From: Alcaligenaceae bacterium
Lineage (GTDB): Bacteria > Pseudomonadota > Gammaproteobacteria > Burkholderiales > Burkholderiaceae_B
DNA: 7,470 bases
Assembly: GCA_029265335.1 (NCBI GenBank)
Contig: JAJUJN010000097.1
Coordinates: 1-7,470 of the forward strand
Direction of reading: 5' to 3'
In this document: piece by piece, positions 1 through 5,195 of the stretch
Position numbering within the stretch: position 1 is the stretch's first letter
Layout: each line of letters opens with the position of its first letter
The notes under the pieces: model-generated
Databases searched by the model: none
The model's input: the letters and a program-made list of their open reading frames with translations, nothing else
Told to the model about the DNA's origin: nothing
Program-made: the position numbers and the translations under genes

Positions 1-539
1 ACAACCCCGACATGGTGGCCTTGGCCAAACGCAGGGCTGAAGAGGCCGGCGTGGCGCATCTCGCCACCTTCGAAGAGGGCGACCTCTTCCAAACCGATTT
101 CAGCGATGCCGACGTCATCACGATGTTCCTGCTGCCATCGATCAACGAAAAGCTCATGCCCACCTTATTGGCCCTGGAGCCCGGCACCCGCATTGTTTCC
201 AATAGCTTTCGCATGGGCGACTGGGAACCCGATCAAACCGACCGCACCGACGAAGATTGCACGCGATGGTGCAGCGCCCTGCTCTGGATTGTGCCCGCCC
301 AGGTGCACGGCACCTGGCGGACCGACGATGGCTACACCCTGGAGCTGGAGCAAACCTACCAAATGCTGGCGGGCACGCTCAGCGGTGCTCCCCTCCAGGA
401 TGGTCGCCTGCGAGGCGACGAAATTCGCTTCCGCGCAGGAAACGATAGCTATGTGGGCGCCGTCAACGGCGACATCATCTCGGGCGTTGTCGAGAATGAC
501 CGTCGCGTTTGGCGCGCCACCCGCAACGCAAAGCAATAG
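1..539 (+). CDS. SAM-dependent methyltransferase, 3' part (5' end outside window)
   Basis: The reading frame is open from the left edge (first full codon at 3), so the start and the glycine-rich SAM-binding motif I lie outside the window; an ATG at 12 is internal. About 178 residues are visible. The opening N-P-D-M followed by an A-K-R-R-A-E-E-A-G-V helix fits the strand/helix after motif I in class I methyltransferases. The stretch from EEGDLF through DVITMFLLPSINEKLMPTL fits motifs III-IV, and LEPGTRIVSNSF the following strand. The last ~80 residues (from about W-I-V-P-A-Q-V-H-G-T-W) look like a small beta-rich tail carrying L-E-L-E-Q-T-Y-Q and G-x-L-R-G-D-E-I-R-F, a C-terminal extension I associate with a subset of bacterial class I methyltransferases. 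The methyl acceptor is unknown. The gene ends TAG, 8 bp before the end of the opposing gene, with no obvious terminator between them. The fold is fairly sure, the specific role is not. Confidence 0.8.
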   Translation, partial: NPDMVALAKRRAEEAGVAHLATFEEGDLFQTDFSDADVITMFLLPSINEKLMPTLLALEPGTRIVSNSFRMGDWEPDQTDRTDEDCTRWCSALLWIVPAQVHGTWRTDDGYTLELEQTYQMLAGTLSGAPLQDGRLRGDEIRFRAGNDSYVGAVNGDIISGVVENDRRVWRATRNAKQ

Positions 540-547
540 CAGAGGCG

Positions 548-829
548 TCAATCGTCGAGTTCGATTTCGGTGGCCACGTGCCTCCCATCTCGCCAATCGA
601 AATCGACCTCGACCTTTTGACCGACTTTCAGATCCGAAAAGCTGCGCAGACCGTCGTCGTAATCGGTACGGTCGTCGACGTGAAACTGAATGCCCTGCAC
701 CGTGAAGGTGCGATTGGCCGTGTCGACCGACTCGATGCGGCCTTCCAGGTCGTCGGCCAGAGCCGGCGCGGCGACCATCAGTAGGCCACTGCCCAAAACA
801 CCTGCCAGTGCGGATTTCGACAATTTCAT
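548..829 (-). CDS. small exported DUF5666-like protein
   Basis: This encodes a 93-residue protein. A lysine-containing N-terminus, a hydrophobic core and A-P-A-L-A before D-D-L-E-G indicate a Sec signal peptide cleaved after about residue 25. The mature ~68 residues (G-R-I-E-S-V-D-T-A-N-R-T-F-T-V-Q-G then L-K-V-G-Q-K-V-E-V-D) match the pattern of the DUF5666 domain, a small beta-barrel-like domain in secreted or periplasmic proteobacterial proteins; its function is not known to me. The mature part is strongly acidic, ending E-I-E-L-D-D. The ATG at 829 is chosen over an extension to 952 because GAGGTGA sits 4 nt upstream of it, the signal peptide starts there, and the extension is arginine-rich with no membrane or domain character. 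The gene diverges from the sulfatase operon and shows no functional link to it. Confidence 0.85.
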   Translation of the reverse strand: MKLSKSALAGVLGSGLLMVAAPALADDLEGRIESVDTANRTFTVQGIQFHVDDRTDYDDGLRSFSDLKVGQKVEVDFDWRDGRHVATEIELDD

Positions 830-937
830 AAGCTCACCTCTGTTGGTTGATTTTGCGACGTCCGGCGATGCGTCCTGATGGCAACGCCGGCACGACACCC
901 TTGCATGACCGCGTCGCGAGTCAGAAGTTTCTCTTGA

Positions 938-966
938 GATAGTGATCACCAAAGGTAATCGCTATC
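938..966. promoter_or_regulatory. inverted-repeat operator with central LysR-type T-N11-A box
   Basis: The left arm GATAGTGATCACC (938-950) and right arm GGTAATCGCTATC (954-966) flank an AAA spacer. Eleven of 13 positions pair; the mismatches are 947/957 and 943/961. Centred on the same axis (952) is T946-N11-A958, the geometry of the LysR-family recognition box. The site lies in the only sizeable gap upstream of the operon, and a LysR gene is the operon's last member. If transcription starts about 1013-1015 (see the -10 at 1002-1007), the dyad centre is near -62, close to the usual -65 position of LysR activator sites. The dyad is seen directly; assignment to this LysR protein is inferred. 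Confidence 0.65.
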
Positions 967-978
967 AAAACAAACCAA

Positions 979-1007
979 TTCCCCACCTCGGTACCCCTCC
1001 CTAGAAT
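979..1007 (+). promoter_or_regulatory. candidate promoter of the sulfatase operon (good -10, poor -35)
   Basis: TAGAAT at 1002-1007 matches the sigma-70 -10 consensus at 5 of 6 positions. The hexamer 17 bp upstream, TTCCCC (979-984), matches TTGACA at only 3 of 6. A good -10 with a weak -35 is what an activator-dependent promoter would show, and the dyad at 938-966 is suitably placed. An alternative is TTGAGA (934-939) with TAATCG (956-961, 16-bp spacer); that would place the dyad across the promoter and make it a repressor site. Confidence 0.4.
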
Positions 1008-1021
1008 ATTCACAGAAATGC

Positions 1022-1051
1022 GTGCCACGCACACGAGTCGTGCGACGGCAC
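1022..1051 (+). promoter_or_regulatory. leader stem-loop upstream of the sulfatase ribosome-binding site
   Basis: The RNA can fold GTGCC (1022-1026) with GGCAC (1047-1051) and CGCAC (1028-1032) with GTGCG (1040-1044). They are separated by a one-by-two internal loop (1027 against 1045-1046), and the terminal loop is 7 nt (1033-1039). This gives ten GC-rich pairs ending 9 nt before AGGAGG (1061-1066). No U-tract follows, so it is not an intrinsic terminator. It may stabilise the mRNA 5' end or mark a regulatory site. The DNA also contains the perfect odd palindrome CACGAGTCGTG (1032-1042). Confidence 0.4.
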
Positions 1052-1070
1052 CCGATACTCAGGAGGGACC

Positions 1071-2762
1071 ATGACTCGACGCACCAAGAATGTGCTTTTC
1101 ATCATGTGTGACCAGCTCCGGGCCGACTATCTGTCGTGCTTTGGTCATCCAAAGTTGCACACTCCCAACCTCGATCGTCTGGCCAGCCGGGGCGTGATTT
1201 TCGACCGCGCCTACGTACAATCGCCCGTGTGCGGGCCCTCGCGCATGAGCTACTACACGGGGCGCTATGTGCATTCGCATGGCGCCAGCTGGAACTTCGT
1301 GCCGCTGAAGGCCGGAGAGATGACCATCGGTGATCACCTGCGGCCCCTGGGTGTGCAATCGGTTCTGGTCGGTAAAACGCACATGAGGGCCGATTACGCG
1401 GGCATGTCGCGCCTGGGCATCGACCCCAATTCCCAGATCGGGGTGCGAATTGCCGAATGCGGTTTCGACCCCTACGAGCGCGACGACGGCATTCACCCCT
1501 ACTCGGGCCACGATCCCGATCCCAACTACAACCGTTACCTCGAAGAACAGGGCTTTGGCGGCGACAATCCATGGGAGAACTGGGCAAACACCGGCGTGGA
1601 CGCCGACGGCAAGGAGCGCTCGGGCTGGTTCCTGAAGTACTCCACGCTGGCGGCAAAGGTACCGGACGAACATGCCGAGACCCCTTACATCACTCGCCGC
1701 GCCATGGATTTCATGAACGAGGCAGGCGAGCAGCCCTGGTGTTTGCATCTGTCGTACATCAAGCCTCATTGGCCCTACATTGTTCCTGAGCCTTATGCCA
1801 GCCTGTACAGCGCCGACGACGTGCTGCCGGTGGTGCGCAGCGAGGTCGAGCGCGAGAATCCCCACCCGGTGTACGCCGCCATGATGCGCCACCGAGTATC
1901 ACAGACCTTCTCGCGCGATGGCGTGCGCGAAGCGGTGATACCAGCGTACATGGGCTTGATCAAACAGATCGACGATCAACTGGGTCTGCTGTTCGATTTC
2001 ATGGAAGCCAAGGGCCTCATGGACAACACCATGATCGTGTTCACTTCCGACCATGGCGATTACCTGGGCGATCACTGGATGGGCGAAAAAGACCTGTTTC
2101 ACGACCCCGTGATTCGCATGCCGCTGATCATCGTGGACCCCGATGAGCGCGCTGACGCCACCCGCGGTACGCGTTGTCAGCATCTGGTCGAAGCCGTGGA
2201 TATTGCACCCACATTTCTCGACGTCTACGGCGGCCCACCTGTACCCCATGTGATCGACGGCCGTTCGCTGCGCCCCTTGCTGTTCGGCGAAACCCCTCGC
2301 GACTGGCGCGACTACGTGGTTTGCGAGTACGACTTTGCCTTTCAGGATGCACGCATCGAGCTCGACGTGGATCCTATCGACTCCTGGATGCGCATGATCT
2401 TCGACGGCCGGTGGAAGTACGTGCTGTTCGAGAATTTCCGCCCCATGCTCTACGACCTGCAGACCGACCCCAATGAGTTTCACGATTTGGGCGCCGATCC
2501 CGCCTATGAGGACGTGCGCGAGCGGCTGCACGAGGCGCTCTTTCAGTGGGCGCGCCGTCCCCGTCAGCGTGTCACCGTTTCCGATGCAGCGATCAGCTCG
2601 GTGGAAGTGCAGGCGCGGATTTCTGAAGGCGGCATTTTGATTGGCTACTGGGACGAAGAAGACCTGGCCACTGCACGGCAAAGCTTCAAACCGCGCTTTG
2701 CCTCGACCAACCCGTTGGTGCGCGAGACATTGGATCGCCTGACCCGTACCGAGGAGACCTGA
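1071..2762 (+). CDS. type I sulfatase / phosphonate monoester hydrolase-like enzyme
   Basis: This 563-residue enzyme belongs to the alkaline phosphatase-like sulfatase family, which hydrolyses sulfate esters or, in the phosphonate monoester hydrolase branch, phosphonate and phosphate esters. The active-site motif C54-G-P56-S-R58 is intact; C54 should be oxidised to formylglycine by a maturase not in this window. Other expected residues are D14 (with Q15) and D327-H328 in TSDHGDYLGDH for the metal, and G-K102-T-H104, K231-P-H233 and K340 near the active site. The C-terminal Y-D-L-Q-T-D-P-N-E-F-H-D-L-G is the usual sulfatase tail motif. The N-terminal M-C-D-Q-L-R-A-D-Y and the length resemble the phosphonate monoester hydrolase/arylsulfatase branch more than choline sulfatases. 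There is no signal peptide, so it is probably cytoplasmic and acts after uptake. AGGAGG 4 nt before the ATG supports the start. The gene ends 2 bp before the cupin start. Family is sure, substrate unknown. Confidence 0.93.
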   Translation: MTRRTKNVLFIMCDQLRADYLSCFGHPKLHTPNLDRLASRGVIFDRAYVQSPVCGPSRMSYYTGRYVHSHGASWNFVPLKAGEMTIGDHLRPLGVQSVLVGKTHMRADYAGMSRLGIDPNSQIGVRIAECGFDPYERDDGIHPYSGHDPDPNYNRYLEEQGFGGDNPWENWANTGVDADGKERSGWFLKYSTLAAKVPDEHAETPYITRRAMDFMNEAGEQPWCLHLSYIKPHWPYIVPEPYASLYSADDVLPVVRSEVERENPHPVYAAMMRHRVSQTFSRDGVREAVIPAYMGLIKQIDDQLGLLFDFMEAKGLMDNTMIVFTSDHGDYLGDHWMGEKDLFHDPVIRMPLIIVDPDERADATRGTRCQHLVEAVDIAPTFLDVYGGPPVPHVIDGRSLRPLLFGETPRDWRDYVVCEYDFAFQDARIELDVDPIDSWMRMIFDGRWKYVLFENFRPMLYDLQTDPNEFHDLGADPAYEDVRERLHEALFQWARRPRQRVTVSDAAISSVEVQARISEGGILIGYWDEEDLATARQSFKPRFASTNPLVRETLDRLTRTEET

Positions 2763-2764
2763 TC

Positions 2765-3217
2765 GTGAAAAAAGAAACCCCCGAAATCACCCCCAGCCAT
2801 ACCGGCCTCGATGGCGTGAGCTGGAACGTTCTGGGCCAGGTGTACGTGCCCAAGCAGTCGAGCGAAGATAGCTTTGCCTGGCATGCAACCTTCCCCGAAG
2901 AAACCTTTGTGCCGCCGCATACCCATCCGTTTCAGGACGAGTACATCTATGTGCTCGATGGCCAGATCGACCTGATTCTGGCCGGCGAGAAGCAAACCGC
3001 CCGTACTGGCGACCTCGTTCGTATGCCACGCGGCATTCAGCACGCGTTCTACAACAACACCGGCAAGGCCGTGCATGCCCTCTTCTGGGCGGCTCCGGCA
3101 GGCAAGCTGCTGGAGCTTTATCAGCGCATCCACAATGTGTCGAACCCGGCCGAGGTAGTAAAGATCGCGCGCGAGTACGACGTTATTTTCGGGCCGCCAG
3201 TGTCGTCGGCCGCCTGA
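2765..3217 (+). CDS. single-domain cupin protein
   Basis: This encodes a 150-residue small-barrel cupin. Motif 1 is seen as P-P-H52-T-H54-P-F-Q-D-E59-Y-I-Y-V-L-D-G, and motif 2 as G-D-L-V-R-M-P-R-G-I-Q-H93-A-F-Y-N-N. The H-x-H, E, H metal-binding set is complete, so a divalent metal is likely. Such proteins can be dioxygenases, isomerases, decarboxylases or ligand sensors, and the sequence does not choose between them. There is no signal peptide. The start is GTG at 2765, 8 nt after GAGGAG (2751-2756), which itself lies inside the last codons of the sulfatase gene. With the 2-bp gap this suggests translational coupling and joint function with the sulfatase. The C-terminal ~40 residues (from about K-L-L-E-L-Y-Q-R) form a helix-like tail as in many cupin_2 proteins. 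Confidence 0.9.
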   Translation: MKKETPEITPSHTGLDGVSWNVLGQVYVPKQSSEDSFAWHATFPEETFVPPHTHPFQDEYIYVLDGQIDLILAGEKQTARTGDLVRMPRGIQHAFYNNTGKAVHALFWAAPAGKLLELYQRIHNVSNPAEVVKIAREYDVIFGPPVSSAA

Positions 3218-3260
3218 CTCAACACTTGCACCAAACCATAAAAAATCAGGAGGAGACAAC

Positions 3261-4256
3261 ATGTTCCGTCGTCAATGGCTCGCTGCAGCCGCTGCCCTCG
3301 TCCTGGGCACTAGCCTGGGTGGCACGGTCACTCAAGCCCAGGCCGAAGATATCGCCCAATACCCCAGCAAACCCATTCGTTTGATCGTGCCGCTGCCGCC
3401 CAGCAGCCCACCCGACGTGCTGGCGCGCGTGGTCGCCGAAGAGCTTCAGACGCTTTGGGGAGAGTCTGTGGTGGTCGAGAACCGACCGGGCGCCACCGGC
3501 ATGATAGGCCTGGACGCTCTGGCACGCTCCGACCCCGATGGTTACACCATGGGTGTCATGTTCATGACGCATACCGTGCTGCCGTCCATCTTCAAAAAGG
3601 TACCCTACGACACCGCCACCGCGTTCAGCCCTGTCGCAAACCTCGTGTGGCTCTACAACGTGTTGGTGGTGCACCCTTCGGTAGAAGCCGATTCGGTCGC
3701 CGACCTCATTGCCGCCGCCCGCGCGAATCCCGGCATGCTGACCTACGCCTCGGGCGGCAACGGGTCGCCCGCGCATCTGATCGGTGAATCATTCCGTCAG
3801 ATGGCCGATCTCGACATCATGCATATTCCCTACAAGGGCCCAGCCGAAGCCATCAACGGACTCCTCGGCGGTGACACCTCCATGATGTTCGCCACCAGTT
3901 CAGTGGCTGTACCGCTGGTCAAAGGGCAGAAGGTGCAGGCGCTGGCAGTCACCCGCCCCGAGCGCTTCGACGTTCTGCCCGACGTGCCCACTTTGAGTGA
4001 AGCGGGGCTCGAGGGCTTTGAAATGCGCGAATGGGAAGGTATCGTTGCGCCTGCCGGGACGCCTGAGCCCATCATTCAAAAATGGAATGAGGCTCTGGCC
4101 ACGATCATGCAAAAGCCAGAGGTGCGCGAGCGTCTGGGGGCATTGGGCATGCAACCGGCAGAAGCCAATACACCGGGCGAGTTTCACGACCTCATCCGCA
4201 GCGAACTCGACACCTGGTCGAGCGTGATCAGCCGCTCCGGAATCGAGGCTTCGTGA
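3261..4256 (+). CDS. Bug-family (TctC-like) periplasmic solute-binding protein
   Basis: This 331-residue protein has a signal peptide: R-R near the start, an A/L-rich core, and A-Q-A before E-D, with cleavage after about residue 28. The mature part opens Y-P-S-K-P-I-R-L-I-V-P and contains V-V-V-E-N-R-P-G-A-T-G, D-P-D-G-Y-T, G-N-G-S-P-A-H-L and I-P-Y-K-G-P-A-E-A, all hallmarks of Bug receptors of the tripartite tricarboxylate transport family. These bind carboxylates and other small, mostly anionic ligands in the periplasm. The first ligand loop, usually P-G-G-x-x-D, here reads P-P-S-S-P-P-D (residues 46-52), an unusual form. No TctA/TctB genes are present, as is common for the many orphan Bug proteins of Bordetella and relatives, so it may use a distant permease or act as a sensor. 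AGGAGGAG (3248-3255) precedes the ATG by 5 nt. A 43-bp gap with no terminator separates it from the cupin gene. Confidence 0.93.
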   Translation: MFRRQWLAAAAALVLGTSLGGTVTQAQAEDIAQYPSKPIRLIVPLPPSSPPDVLARVVAEELQTLWGESVVVENRPGATGMIGLDALARSDPDGYTMGVMFMTHTVLPSIFKKVPYDTATAFSPVANLVWLYNVLVVHPSVEADSVADLIAAARANPGMLTYASGGNGSPAHLIGESFRQMADLDIMHIPYKGPAEAINGLLGGDTSMMFATSSVAVPLVKGQKVQALAVTRPERFDVLPDVPTLSEAGLEGFEMREWEGIVAPAGTPEPIIQKWNEALATIMQKPEVRERLGALGMQPAEANTPGEFHDLIRSELDTWSSVISRSGIEAS

Positions 4257-4265
4257 ATCTTGCCA

Positions 4266-4285
4266 GCCGGGCCACGTGGCCCGGC
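4266..4285. repeat. perfect 20-bp palindrome between the receptor and hydrolase genes
   Basis: GCCGGGCCAC (4266-4275) is followed directly by its exact reverse complement GTGGCCCGGC (4276-4285). In RNA this gives an 8-bp all-GC stem with a 4-nt loop. It begins 10 nt after the Bug stop codon. No T-tract follows, so it is not a classical intrinsic terminator. It could slow 3'-5' decay of the upstream transcript, partly attenuate downstream transcription, or bind a protein. Confidence 0.6.
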
Positions 4286-4295
4286 ATCAGCCCTT

Positions 4296-4300
4296 GGAGA
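4296..4300 (+). promoter_or_regulatory. ribosome-binding site deciding the hydrolase start
   Basis: GGAGA lies 8 nt before the ATG at 4309. The alternative in-frame GTG at 4276 sits at the centre of the 20-bp palindrome and has no such site, so 4309 is the better start. Confidence 0.6.
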
Positions 4301-4308
4301 TTTCCGCG

Positions 4309-5175
4309 ATGCGTTCCACTGCTTCCATCCAACGCGTGCATTGCCCCGCCGATCAGGCCGACGCGCAATACAACCTGCGCGTGGTGTTTCCCGACTACCC
4401 CGACGTGCTCGGAACCTGGCAGGCTGCCACACGCAAAGCCCACGAAAAGCTGAAGCCCAAAACCGACCTGCGCTACGGCGAACTGCCGCTGCAAGACTAC
4501 GATTTCTTTTCCGGCGGTCAAGCAGGCGCGCCGCTGCTGGTGTTCATTCACGGCGGCTACTGGCAGGGTGGCGACAAAAACGACATCGGCTTCATCGTCA
4601 AACCCTTTGTTGAAGCGGGCGCCGACGCCGCCGTACTGAACTACCGGCTGGCGCCGCAGACCCCGATCGAAGACATGGTGGAAGACGTATTGCTGGCCAT
4701 GCAGCACCTGCTGGCCAAGCAACAAGCCGGCCGGCTCACCTTCGATCCTTCTCGCATCGCGCTCATGGGACATTCCGCGGGCGGCCACCTGGTAGCCACT
4801 CTGGCCTGCCGCATGCCAGAAGCAGGCATGCCGGCGCCAGCTCATGTGTTCCCCATCAGCGGCCTCTTCGATCTACCTCCTCTCATCCCCAGCGCCATCA
4901 ACAAAGCGCTGGGGCTAAACGCCGAACGCGCCGAAGCGCTCAGCCCGCTGCTCATGCAGGCGCCAAGCACCACCCGCGTGCAAACGCTGGTAGGGCAGAA
5001 CGAAACCCCACAATTCCATGAGCAGAATGCGGCGCTCGCGCGGGTATGGCCGCAAGTGGAATGCCATCACGTGATCGCCGAAACGCACCACTTCACCGTG
5101 CTCAACGCCTTGGCCGATTCTTCGCAGCCGGCCGTGCAGGCTATGATCAAGAGCCTCTTCGAATCTCCAAGCTGA
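4309..5175 (+). CDS. alpha/beta hydrolase, kynurenine formamidase-like
   Basis: This 288-residue protein has the marks of the alpha/beta hydrolase fold. The oxyanion-hole motif is H81-G-G-Y-W85 after strand L-L-V-F-I, the nucleophile elbow is G-H-S156-A-G-G-H, and N-Y-R-L-A-P (111-116) follows the next strand. H261 in E-T-H-H-F-T-V-L is the likely catalytic histidine, and E232 in V-G-Q-N-E-T-P-Q-F is a candidate acid partner, as in arylformamidase-like members. The HGGYW form with a following D-K/N-D segment is typical of the branch containing kynurenine formamidases (BNA7/AFMID-like) and related esterases. No kynurenine pathway genes are adjacent, so an ester, lactone or amide of the operon's own substrate is as likely as N-formylkynurenine. 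No signal peptide is seen. The ATG at 4309 is chosen for its upstream GGAGA. The stop is 20 bp before the LysR start, which fits the same operon. Confidence 0.88.
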   Translation: MRSTASIQRVHCPADQADAQYNLRVVFPDYPDVLGTWQAATRKAHEKLKPKTDLRYGELPLQDYDFFSGGQAGAPLLVFIHGGYWQGGDKNDIGFIVKPFVEAGADAAVLNYRLAPQTPIEDMVEDVLLAMQHLLAKQQAGRLTFDPSRIALMGHSAGGHLVATLACRMPEAGMPAPAHVFPISGLFDLPPLIPSAINKALGLNAERAEALSPLLMQAPSTTRVQTLVGQNETPQFHEQNAALARVWPQVECHHVIAETHHFTVLNALADSSQPAVQAMIKSLFESPS

Positions 5176-5195
5176 AGCCTGGTGCGGCCGGCGCC

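Noticed and set aside
540..547. Possible bidirectional terminator between the convergent methyltransferase and DUF5666-like genes
   Set aside because: The gap is only 8 bp and no stem with a T-tract is visible around it.
106..705. Open frame of 199 codons overlapping the methyltransferase gene and the DUF5666-like gene
   Set aside because: It runs across two better-supported genes on opposite strands, and its product is rich in P/R/S/C with no fold signature.
1059..1892. Long open frame (277 codons) antisense to the sulfatase gene
   Set aside because: It is opposite a gene with intact catalytic motifs, has no recognisable domain and is rich in V/H/G as expected of a mirror frame in GC-rich coding DNA.
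1899..2681. Second long antisense frame (260 codons) over the sulfatase C-terminal half
   Set aside because: Same reason: a codon-bias shadow of the real gene with no motif or ribosome-binding site that I could see.
2645..3262. Antisense frame (205 codons) over the cupin gene
   Set aside because: The cupin frame has complete metal-binding motifs and a ribosome-binding site; the antisense product has none.
4811..4831. GCATGCC / GGCATGC inverted repeat with a 7-nt gap
   Set aside because: It lies inside the hydrolase coding sequence and is explained by the repeated M-P codons of R-M-P-E-A-G-M-P; no other copies were noticed.
5046..5195. Longer N-terminus for the LysR protein starting inside the hydrolase gene
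   Set aside because: It would add 50 residues unrelated to LysR proteins and overlap the hydrolase by about 130 bp; the DNA-binding domain begins at about 5217.
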